Source of the DNA: Ahaetulla prasina
Taxonomy: Eukaryota; Chordata; Lepidosauria; Squamata; Colubridae
Length of the DNA stretch: 64,000 bases
Direction of reading: 5' to 3'
Assembly (NCBI RefSeq): GCF_028640845.1
Contig: NC_080542.1
Span: 130,098,580 to 130,162,579 of the forward strand
Part shown: positions 45,103 to 54,885 of the stretch, in pieces
Layout of the letters: each line of letters starts with the position of its first letter
Position numbering within the stretch: the first letter of the stretch is position 1
Translations under genes and position numbers: made by a program
The notes under the pieces: generated by a model
What the model saw: the letters and a program-made list of their open reading frames with translations, nothing else
Databases searched by the model: none
Told to the model about the DNA's origin: nothing

Positions 45103-45837
45103 ATGAATTACTTCACTGTTCATTCATTACTGAGCATATGTTAGTTATTCTAAATGGATTTCTTCTTATTTTCTTAAATATAACTGAATTATAAGTGTGA
45201 TGATTTTGCCTGAGCAAGATTTGTAATTTTTGTTGGAAGGGTTTGCTTTTTCTGATACTCTCTTGATCGACACTTTGTCCACCTCACATAATTATTTGCA
45301 TTAAATTCCATCTGGTACATTATTACTCAAGAATATCCAGATGGCTGTCACCTATGCTATCAAGTCCTACTGTGTTTCCACAAAAATAAGACCCTGTCTT
45401 ATATTTTTTTGGAACTCTGAAATAAGCGTTGGGCCTTATTGCTATGCGCTCAAAAGCCCGATTGGACATATTTTTATTTGGGCTATCCCTTTATTAATGT
45501 ACTGGAAAGGGATGGAGGCCATATTTTATATACATATCTACTGTATGTCTGCATTTATTAAAACGAGATTTCTCTTTAACATTAAGATCAACAACATGCA
45601 AACACTTACCGTATTTTTTGGCATATAAGATGCACCTTAATTTTTTTTGCCCGGGGGTGGGGGGGACAAGAAAAAAAGAATTTTGCGTCTGCCTATCAGC
45701 ATCAGAATCAGCCATGTCCAGACTTCCACTTGATTTTGATAACGAGCAGCACAGTTATCTGTTTAAAACAAACCCTGTAACTCTACATGTGTTTAACTGG
45801 AATGAGTGAGCAACTTACTTCCAGAAATTGTGAATTC
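45103..45837. other. Intronic DNA with two MITE scraps
   Basis: About 45370-45500 has TGTTTCCACAAAAATAAGAC then CCTGTCTTATATT and GGGCCTTATTGCTATGCGCT, and 45609-45645 has CCGTATTTTTTGGCATATAA then GATGCACC. Both look like 5' pieces of small DNA transposons with such ends; right ends not found. Confidence 0.45.
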
Positions 45838-45949
45838 TATTTATTTATTTATTTTTATTTATTTATTTGTCACAAAATATATATAGGTATCACACAAAAA
45901 GATTATACAGTATATAAACATATATATGAGGAAATATAAGGAAGTATAA

Positions 45950-46071
<122 letters not shown>

Positions 46072-46129
46072 AAGAAGAAAAAGAAAAACAATAGGATAGG
46101 AACGGTAGGCACATTTGTGCTCTTGTGCA

Positions 46130-47052
46130 TTCCCCTTATGGTCCTCTTAGGAATGGGGTGAGGTCAATAGTAGAAAGTTTTTGGTTAAAACTTTTGGGAT
46201 TATGGGAAGAGACCACAGAGTCAGGTAATGTGTTCCAAGCACTGATGATTCTGTTACATAAGTCATGTTTTCTGCAGTCTAGATTAAAGCGGTTAACATT
46301 AAGTTTAAATCTATTGGTTGCTCTTGTATTATTGCAATTAAAGCTGAAGTAGTCTTTAACAGGAAGTAGATTACAATAGATGATTCTATGAGTTAAACTT
46401 AGGTCTTGTTGAAGGCAACGGAGTTCTAAGTTTTCTAAGCCTAGGATTTCAAGTCTGGTGGGATAAAGTATTTTGTTGTTTTCAGAGGAGTGGAGAACTC
46501 TTCTTATAAAATATTTCTGGACACTTCAATTGTATTGATGTCAGAAATGTGGTGTGGGTTCCAGACAGGCGAGCTGTATTCTAGAATTGGCCTAGCAAAT
46601 GTTTTGTATGCTCTGGTTACTAGTGTAATGCTTTTGGAAAAGAAGCTACGCAAGATTAGGTTTACAACTCTTAGAGCCCTTTTTGCTATGTAGTTGCAGT
46701 GGGCTTTGGCACTCAGATCAACGGGGAGGTGGTCATCTGTAAGGTAATGTGCATCAAGCATGTACTTAGTGTTTGGGTTTTTTTTCCCAATATGTAAGAC
46801 TGAGCATTTGCTGGTTGAGATTTGGATTTACCAAGTTTTAGACCAAGTGGTTAGATGATCAAGGTCTTTTTGAATGGTAGATGAATTGTCGGTGGTGTTA
46901 AATAGTTTGACATCGTCAGCAAAGAGAACACAATTACTTGAGATATGGTCACAAAGATCATTTATGTATAGTATGAAGAGTGTTGGTCCAAGAACGCTGC
47001 CTTGAGGAACGCCACTCTTGACAGGAACAGGAGTTGATAGAGCATTGCCAAT
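46130..47052 (-). pseudogene. LINE family X, RT core end and C-terminus
   Basis: On the minus strand from 47050 downward: SGVPQGSVLGPTLFILYIND near 47020-46961 (block B), CVLFADDVKLF near 46935-46903 (block C, FADD box), HIGKKNPNTKYMLD near 46792-46751, then LITRAYKTFARPILEYSSPVWNP-type sequence near 46630-46565. Several stops and frame changes are present. Continues from the RT part at 47349 across the SINE. Confidence 0.85.
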
Positions 47053-47053
47053 T

Positions 47054-47096
<43 letters not shown>

Positions 47097-47348
47097 CATT
47101 TATATCCCGCCCGTCTCCGAAGACTCAGGGCGGCTTACATTGTGTAAGGCAATAGTCTAATCCTATTTGTATATTTATATACAAAGTTAACTTATTGCCC
47201 CCCCAACAATCTGGGTCCTCATTTTACCTACCTTATAAAGGATGGAAGGCTTAGTCAACCTTGGGCCTGGTGGGACTCGAGCCTGCAGTAATTGCAAGCA
47301 GCTGTGTTTAATAACAGGCTATCTTACAGCCTGAGCCGCCCACGGTCC
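47053..47348 (-). mobile_element. tRNA-derived SINE with L3-type tail, inserted in LINE
   Basis: The minus strand starts near GGACCGTGGGCGGCTCAGGC, has B-box-like GGCTCGAGTCCC, body ACCCAGATTGTTGGGGGGGC, and ends GCCGCCCTGAGTCTTCGGAG with an (AAAT)n tail at 47053-47100. It splits the LINE RT between NRQQVVK and the SGVPQG box, in the same orientation as the LINE. Confidence 0.88.
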
Positions 47349-48090
47349 TTTTGACCACTTGTTGTCTGTTAGACAGAAAAGCAGATATCCAATTGTGAAG
47401 GGGTCCTGAAATGCCATAGGATTTTAGTTTTAGGAGAAGTTTATCATTTACTACTGAGTCAAAAGCTTTGCAGAAGTCTATGTAGATTGCATCTATTGTT
47501 TTGCCTTGATCAAGATTTGTAGTCCATATGTTTTTACAGTGGAGAAGTTGTAAGTTACCTGATAATTTTTTTCTGAAACCAAATTGTTTATTAGAGAGTA
47601 AGTTGTTTGTTTCTAAGTGGAGGATAATGGATTGGTTGATGATTGATTCCATGACTTTGCAGGTGACGCAGCATAGAGAGATTGGTCTGTAATTATCAAC
47701 TAAGCTGGGGTCTCCTTTTTTGAAGATTGAGATGACTGTGGCTAGTGACCAAAGTTTGGGAAGGGAACGCTTTATCAAAGATTATGCTTAGGGGTTCTGC
47801 TATATTAGTGTAAAGTTTTTTAAAGAAGTAAGCACATAGTCCATCAGGTTCAATAGATAGCGATGGTTTCAAGTTATGAAGAGCTTTTCCGACATTATCT
47901 TCTGTGAAATCTATGTGTTAAGTCATCATACTCATTGCTGGTACGATTTGGGAATGTCAGATATGTGTCATCACTGTTAACAAAAACTGAGCCAAAGAAT
48001 GTGTTTAACAGGTTTGCTTTAACTGTTTCGTCATTGCATTCTTTGCCGTTAGAATCTTTTAGTGGTGGGATGGATTTGAGTCTTTAAGTT
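47349..48090 (-). pseudogene. LINE family X, RT N-terminal part
   Basis: The minus strand reads SLATVISIFKKGDPSLVDNY then RPISL near 47745-47670, KVMESIINQSI, NKQFGFRKKLSGNLQLLH, IYIDFCKAFDSV near 47500-47462 (block A) and WISAFLSNRQQVVK near 47395-47355. Upstream to about 48090 lie frame-broken remains with LHNLKPSLSIEPDGLCAYFF. The AFD and FADD boxes are conserved but the gene is dead. Confidence 0.88.
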
Positions 48091-48447
48091 TAAGTAATAT
48101 TACAGTCTTATAAAATAAATTAGGTTCCACAGGTAGAATTAGTCCAAATTCACATGTTTAACTTCATGAACTGCAATTTGAACCATAGCCACTAAGTTTA
48201 GACACGGTAAAATTAAAAATTTGTTATACAGTAAAATCAGAAGCATTGGGAGATGAAAGAGAAAAGTTAGTGTTTCTCAGGCTTGTGCACGGCATTTTTC
48301 ATTTATCACAACTAAGTGCTACAGAGACAACATGATGTATTTCATCAAAGTAAAGAGGAGGTAATGTGCCTTGATGAAAAGCTTTACATCATGTCCAAGC
48401 TTTCTCCAGCATTCGCAGCAATTCGAAATGTTCAAAAAGCTCTTCTC
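48091..48447. other. Intronic DNA
   Basis: Nothing recognised. Confidence 0.5.
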
Positions 48448-48520
48448 CAGATAGTCATTTGGGCACAATTGAGCCCAAAATTTCTGTTGTTAAGTGAGAC
48501 AGTTGTTGATACGTTTTGCC

Positions 48521-48977
48521 CAGGGGTGGATTTTACTTACCTTTACTACTGGTTTGCATTGTGCCCGCATGCATGTGCAGATCACTTTTGATGACGTTCG
48601 GGTCAGTGGGCAGAGTCTCCCACCCAGTGGTGGGTTTCAAAAATTTTTACCAGTTCTGTGGGCATGGCTTGGTGGGCATGGCATGGCTTGGTGGGCGAGG
48701 CAGGGGAAGGATATTGTAAAATCTCCATTCCCATCCCACTCCAGGGCAAGGTTACTGCAAAATCTCCATTTCCTCCCAATCAGCTGGGACTTGGGAGGCA
48801 GAGAATAGATGGGGGCGGGGCCAGTCAGAATTTTTACTACCGGTTCTCTGAACTACTCAAAATTTTTGCTACCAGTTCTCCAGAACTGGTCGGAACCTGC
48901 TGAAACCCACCTCTGCTCCCACCGGTTTTACTACCAGTTCTATAGAACCGGTCCAAACCAGGGGCAACCCACCACTG
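48521..48977. mobile_element. hAT-A element inserted in MITE
   Basis: Starts CAGGGGTGGATTTTACTTAC and ends GGGCAACCCACCACTG, with a perfect 8-bp duplication GTTTTGCC at 48513-48520 and 48978-48985. It contains the element at 48625-48915. Confidence 0.9.
48625..48915. mobile_element. hAT-A subfamily element nested in hAT-A
   Basis: Ends CAGTGGTGGGTTTCAAAAAT and TGAAACCCACCTCTG with a perfect 8-bp duplication CTCCCACC at 48617-48624 and 48916-48923. It is the youngest layer of the nest. The interior has two AAAATCTCCATT units and tandem GGGCATGGC repeats. Confidence 0.9.
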
Positions 48978-49210
48978 GTTTTGCCCCATTTTATGACCTT
49001 TCTTGCCATGCTGTTAAATGGAATTAAAATGCAGTTATTAAGTTAGTAACAAGGTTTTAAGTGAATCTGGCTTCCCCATTGCCTTTTCTTATCAAAATGC
49101 CATAAAAGATGATCACATAACTTGAAGTTGCTGTTGTAACTTAAAATGATCGCTAAATGAATGGTTGTAAGTGAAGGACTGCCTGTATTTCTGCAAATGA
49201 CAGCTAAAGC

Positions 49211-49513
49211 AAGTAAAGCAAGTAAAGTACCAGTTCTGGAGAACTGGTAGCAAAAATTTTGAGTAGTTCAGAGAACCGGTAGTAAAAATTCTGACTGGCC
49301 CCGCTCCCATCTATTCTCTGCCTCCCAAGTCCTAGCTGATTGGGAGGAAATGGAGATTTTGCAGTAACCTTGCCCTGGATTGGGGAGGGAATGGAGATTT
49401 TACAGTATCCTTCCCCTGGAGTGGGATGGGAATGGAGATTTTACAATATCCTTCCCCTGCCACGCCCACCAAGCCATGCCATGCCCACCAAGCCATGCCC
49501 ACAGAACTGGTAA
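49211..49513. mobile_element. Inverted sister copy of the 48625 element, both tips missing
   Basis: The reverse complement of this segment follows 48640-48895 closely (ACCAGTTCTGTGGGCATGGC through CTACCAGTTCTCCAGAACTG) but has one extra AAATCTCCATTCCCTCCCC unit. It lacks about 15-25 bp at each tip, so no TSD can be read. It lies 295 bp from its partner in opposite orientation. Confidence 0.85.
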
Positions 49514-51259
49514 AAAAGAAAGAAAGAACAAAACTGTTTCCTTTTGTTCCCAGATTTCACACAGCAATGAGGAGGCCTTCACCAAAGACTACTCTACTAC
49601 TATTACTCTAATGGATTGTGAAGTAACTTCATATCTGGATGGACATTTAGTACTCTCTTATCAGCCTATCTGCATAACTGATGCCAAGAGAGGTTGGAGT
49701 TGTGGTGCAGAATATCTGGAAGGTTATCTTATAACCTTGGTGCCAAAACATATGGTTCAAGTTCAAATCTTCAGGTTTTAAAATTTCGTTGTTATCCAAC
49801 AGTTCAAACTTCACAATACTATGTAAATTCTAAAACCTTCAAGTTTAAGTCACAAACTAACGTTTTCTTCAGGTTAGGATTAGGGATAGCTAAGAAACTA
49901 TCTATAGTTTCTATAGAAATACCTTTGAACTGCTTTAAAACTCATTGAATTTGGTACACTAGAACTTGTTGGTGTTGGCTGATTTTTCATTCACTACATT
50001 ATTCCTTATGCAGAAAATCTGTTTGGTACTCATTTTTGGTACCCATCGTGCCTCCCGGAACCAATTAATGAGTACCGAGGTACCACTATATAACTGGTTA
50101 GTTTATGAACAAGCCTTCTGACAATACAACATAAAAATGACTTGAAAGAGTGTCCTGAATTCAGCTTGCAGCCTGGAGCAATGTTTGGTCATGTGAAATT
50201 AATCAAAAGAAGTGGCATGCAATATTGCATAGGATCAGGCTATTTCTCACAATATGTATTTTATTATACAACTTCCCACATGCCGAAGTTAGTAGCCATT
50301 TGCAAATACAACTGTAATAAACAGTAATTAAAAATTTTATTTTTTTATTTGTATGTGCATTTTTTGTACAATTTCAACTATTTTCAACTAATTTCAACTA
50401 TGTACACTGCAGTAAGAGTACTGCTGGCACAGCTGTATGAAAGAACTTTATCTGAATGAAGTTTCATTGCTTGTTGGGGTTTAAAGATAGTCCTAAACAT
50501 CTAAAGAGCATCCTATTATTTCTGCTTGGCACTTTTATCCCATTGAAAAATAAAAATAAAGATTTGCAATGCTGTCTGGTCAGAAAGGCTATATTGGTAG
50601 GGATATTTAATTCCAGAAGAGAATATCAGAAGAGTTAAATAAAATAATACAGAGATTTAAAATAAAGAGCCATTTGATAACCTTGCCAAAAAAGAGGAAA
50701 GCCTGCTGGAAAACAAAGGCTTAGCTTTCGAAGAGGCTTAGCTTTCCCTTAAGTATTTCAATAAGGGTTAAATATACAACATCCAAATGATCCTTCCATG
50801 ACCTATGACTAAAGCTAAAAGCTGAATGGGACAATAGCTCTGGAATATTTTCCTTTCTGAGTCTTAAACTTGTTTATTTTTCCCAGAGTTTCCTATCTCA
50901 CACTTTTATCTTAAAAACAAAACAAAACAAAACACACACACCAAGTTTTCTCACACTTTTTTTCAAGATTCCGAGTGTTTTAAGGAGTGGCAGACCCAAG
51001 CCCACAACATAGGAAAATTGTTGTTATAAAGAAATATTTTGGTACACAGCCTATTTTTTAATATCCCTCCTTTCAAGTGTCCAAAATCTATTGTTCACTG
51101 TTTGCTTCTGGAATCTTGAAAACAATGGTATAAATGTATATTTTTTAAAGCATTTAGCGAGTGAGGAGCCCCAATGCTTCAGCCGTAACATTTGTTTTTA
51201 AATTTTATTTTTGAAAAAAATAAATAAACTTCAGACTTTTCACAGCTGAAGAATGTTAT
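49514..51259. other. Intronic DNA with a possible MITE scrap
   Basis: About 50020-50095 has TTTTTGGTACCCATCGTGCC then TCCCGGAACCAATTAATGAG, resembling one end of a small DNA transposon. Otherwise unrecognised. Confidence 0.45.
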
Positions 51260-51267
51260 CTCTAGAA

Positions 51268-51984
51268 CAGTGGTCACCAACTGGTGGTCTATGGACCACT
51301 GGTGGTCTGCAAGAAAATTTTGGTGGGCCACAGAAAAATTATTTGCATTTTTTATATTGCACTAAATCAGGGATCCTCAAACTACAGCCCCTGGGATAGA
51401 TATGTGCAATGAACATTTGTATTGCTGCAGAGAGTCTCCCCCTTCGGGGTCTTTTTGTGTGGAGGGGGGCAGAAATTCTGACTTGGGGTCTGTTTTAGCC
51501 TCCTGGTGCAGGGCTTTGGGCAAAGAGCCAGAGGGCCTCGTTCCAGAGAGATTGCATCATGGCCTGAAACTGGCTGACCATCTCAGCCCGCTGAGCCTCC
51601 AGGCGCAGGTACTTGGCCTTGCACTCCCGCAGGTCTTCCCTCTGCTTGGAAAGCCTATGCCTGTAGTCTTCAGTGAGGTGCTTCTGCTGAGCCTCCTTCT
51701 TGGCCAGAGCCAATTTGATCTGAGATGTTTTGCCAACTCTTTCTCCTGGTGGCTGCTTAGCTCCAACAACTGCTTCCTGTTGTTGGAAGAAGCCCAGGCG
51801 GGCAGGTAAGGAGTGGCTGGGAGGGGAGGGGCGAGTAGAAGCTGGTGAGGCGCCCCTCACCATGAGTGACATCAAGTTGGCCACACCCACCCAGCCGATC
51901 ATTAGGCAGATCATATTAGTGGTCTGTGGGATTTTAAATTATGAATTTAGTGGTCCCTGAGGTCCGAAAGGTTGGGGACCCCTG
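51268..51984. mobile_element. hAT element carrying a coiled-coil coding fragment
   Basis: Left end CAGTGGTCACCAACTGGTGG and right end GGTTGGGGACCCCTG are hAT termini, flanked by a perfect 8-bp duplication CTCTAGAA (51260-51267 and 51985-51992). A second hAT-like left end (CAGGGATCCTCAAACTAC) lies inside at 51368, suggesting a composite origin. The segment at about 51810-51895 is closely similar to 27875-27950 inside the hAT-A element. Confidence 0.88.
51490..51790 (-). pseudogene. Captured coiled-coil protein fragment
   Basis: On the minus strand, about 90 codons read as a strongly helical, charged coiled coil: first LLELSSHQEKELAKHL in one frame (51768-51721), then, after a one-base shift near 51720, KLALAKKEAQQKHLTEDYRH, RLSKQREDLRECKAKY, LRLEAQRAEMVSQFQAMMQS and WNEALWLFA in the next. 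Heptad-spaced leucines and alternating K/E with no low-complexity bias show a real protein origin, unlike any transposase. TTCTTCCAACAACAG just upstream resembles a splice acceptor. I do not recognise the donor gene. The frameshift and the stop after APGG show it is not a working gene here. Confidence 0.65.
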
Positions 51985-51992
51985 CTCTAGAA

Positions 51993-53250
51993 GGTAGTTT
52001 TTAGACAATGAATGCCTTCCAGAGACTTAACTTTTCCTCATTTTGCTTTGCTCTCTTCTCGCTTGTTTCTTGTCATTAATTTTCTTAATCAACTTTTGCA
52101 ACACTCTCATAGACACAGCGCAACAAATGTGACCAAACTGCAAGAATCTAAATAACATATATTGCTTGTCCTGCTGTGTCATCTTTGTTTTAATTGCTCT
52201 AATGAAAAAGAACAAAGGCAAACAGAGTGGAAGGAGAATCAGTAGATAGCTCTTTCATTGTCTTTAGTGCTTTGGCTAACTAACTCCTGGGGGAATAAAA
52301 CTCTGATGAAAAACAAAGCTAAATGTTGTTGAGTCCCATGCATAACAATCATTACATATGGAAAAAAAATGTACATATATGCCTTAGTTTTCATCTCCAA
52401 GAAATTCAAAACAACTTAGGAGGTCCTTAACTCCACATAACTGTGGATTACTTCCTGGCATTCTACAGCTGAGACTCATACAACAAAACTGGTTCAATGA
52501 TGTTCTAAATTCTTAATCAAAGCAACAACTTTATTAATGAATCCAAGTCCCGTTAGGCATGAGCAACTTTTCTCAGTGTTTTGCAAGCTCAGTAGAGCAT
52601 GCACTCTTGAGCTTAATTGCTAATTCAGAATGTAGAAGTCTCTGACTCCTTAGAAATATTCCACTGGGTGACATAGTAGTGTGACAGTGGCAGAAATCTC
52701 TTACTATTACCAATAGAGGTTAAGTTTATTAAATTACACAATGAATTTTAACCTGCATTTAAATTGTGCTTCGTGAGACTACAATGCAATATAATAGAGA
52801 TATATAATGCTCATCCAATTTCTTCAGTTCTCTTGCACATTTTACTGAAACACTGGAAGAACCAAGAAGTGAAAAAATTGCTAAACCAGCTTTATCCAAA
52901 CACACACACACACCAAGTGGAAATGAAGTCTGTCAGTAACCTTCTGTAACAATGCCATGCAAGGCGCATTATTTATTGGTGGAGATTCTTTGGCTTGTAA
53001 TCTCAAAGAGTCAGAAGAGTAATATTCCATGTTCCATATTTTAATACAACCTTCCAACATTTAACACCTTGTAGGTTTTGCACGAAACAGAAGTAGAACT
53101 TCTAGATTTAAATGTCACTCGTGTAGCCGCATAAAAAAAATCTTTTATATCAAACAAAATTTAAATTTATTGCAAATTGCTATTACTGTGAATTGATGAT
53201 ACTGAACATATTGGAAAATTTCTTAACACTTACTCTCTCAGCAGTTTTCC
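51993..53250. other. Intronic DNA, nothing recognised
   Basis: AT-rich unique sequence; short (CA)n at 52900-52912. Confidence 0.55.
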
Positions 53251-53314
53251 TGGAGGGGCGAAGAACCACTGTAAGTATCAAATGGCTTAAGTTATGGGAT
53301 ACTATATACGTATA

Positions 53315-53351
53315 CTCTATAGCGTCGTATACTATATACGACGCTATAGAG
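53315..53351. repeat. 17-bp snap-back palindrome
   Basis: Arms 53315-53331 and 53335-53351 are perfect reverse complements (CTCTATAGCGTCGTATA and its complement) around a 3-nt loop. The right arm grades into the LINE sequence that follows (CTATAGAGCACTGCACACC), so the left arm looks like a fold-back copy of the LINE's truncated 5' edge. Confidence 0.9.
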
Positions 53352-53737
53352 CACTGCACACCAGAACAACTAGACACAAGAACAGTTTTTTCCCGAAGGC
53401 CATCACTCTGCTAAACAAATAATTCCCTCAACACTGTCAGACTATTTACTGAATCTGCAGTAATTAATTTAATTTAATTAATTTAATTAATCGTTTCATA
53501 GTTCCCATCACCAATCTCTTTCCACTTATGACTGTATGACTATAACTTGTTGCTGGCAATCCTTATGATTTATAATGATATATTATCATCAATTGTGTTG
53601 TAAATGTTGTACCTTGATGAACGTATCTTTTCTTTTATGTACACTGAGAGCATATGCACCAAGACAAATTCCTTGTGTGTCCAATCACACTTGGCCAATA
53701 AAAAAAATTCTATTCTATTCTATTCTATTCTATTTGA
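53335..53737 (+). mobile_element. LINE 3' end with AATAG tail, copy 2
   Basis: Last residues of an L2/CR1-type LINE protein (RALHTRTTRHKNSFFP, ITLLNK), then a 3' UTR with GTACACTGAGAGCATATGCA and CACTTGGCCAATAAAAAAAA, ending in about five TTCTA units (53707-53736). Collinear with the inverted copy at 22427-22795. A local TTAAT run at 53461-53490 is extra here. Confidence 0.8.
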
Positions 53738-54830
53738 GAATCAAAACAATCTAGTTTGGAGCATTTCTACATTTCCTGTAAGATTTGGCTCAAATTAATC
53801 AGAAGGACCCTATGTCTTTTTCTGGAGTATAAAGGAATAAGTGCTATAGTGAGAAGAATCAGGGAACTTACCTTAGTGAACTTCCTTAAGTTACTTTATT
53901 ACAGCATTAAAAAAAAATCAGAGATATCTTTTGCATTTTAATATGAAACAATTTCCTATATATACAATAAGCAGCTCTTCTAAGATAACAGCTTATATTG
54001 CACTATTATAGCTTCTTTTTAACCAGAAAGTAATTATACTAAAAGTGTACTTACCTGGCGAAATGATTATTAGCATTGCCTTTTTACTATATTTTGCTTT
54101 GATAAATATCAGTAACTATAATTCTTCACCTCCCTTTCTCTAACACTTTTCCTAACACTTTCTTAAATAATTTTAGAAGCATGCAGTGTTAATCTGTCCA
54201 AAAACCATGTTCTTCGTGACAATTGATAATTGTACCCCTACTTATAATGTCCTCCAGTTAAAACAAACACAAAGAACACAAACACGAATAGCCATTAAAG
54301 GGTAGTTTATTGTTGGGTTAAGGGAAATCTACTTAGTTTTTACATTCTGAGAGCTATCCTTGGAGGTCAGAGGTGAAGACTTCATGCAACAGAGATAAAA
54401 GAGTCCACAGATACCTTATGGCTCATTACCCAAAGTACCTGCTCTCCATACCATTCATGCATGCCAGACTATGAGGTCTGGAAGAGGGAGGGAGGAAATA
54501 AATGACAAACTTTCTTTTTCCTCATCCTTCAACACAGCAGGACTTGGAAAGTCAGCATGACATTATTTCTTTTTTCTCTTTTCCTTATTCCATAATTATG
54601 AAACTTCAAAATGTTGCACCATTTGCTGAGAATCATGTACCAATCAATTTTCCTTTGGCAATAAATATATACAGGAAAATAATTTGAATATGTATGGAAT
54701 CAAAAATGTATCCAGTGAAGCAAAATTAACCATCACTCGGTTTTACCTATTGTCCTATTAAATCCTGATGGTACAGCTAACGGCATTTAATGAAATTCAA
54801 TCTCCATGAACTAATCAAAGCAATTTCATG

Positions 54831-54833
<3 letters not shown>
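53738..54833. other. Intronic DNA, nothing recognised
   Basis: AT-rich unique sequence. Confidence 0.55.

Positions 54834-54883
<50 letters not shown>
54834..54883. repeat. (TA)n microsatellite
   Basis: About 24 TA units, not attached to a recognised transposon end. Confidence 0.95.

Positions 54884-54885
<2 letters not shown>

Larger units (their letters stand above)
48448..49185 (-). mobile_element. TA-flanked MITE split by nested hAT elements
   Basis: Left part 48448-48520 (GGGCACAATTGAGCCCAAAA then TTTCTGTTGTTAAGTGAGAC) and right part 48978-49185 (TTTTGCCCCATTTTATGACC to GTGAAGGACTGCCTG|TA) join into one MITE once the insertion is ignored. It is the oldest layer of a three-level nest. 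Confidence 0.85.
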
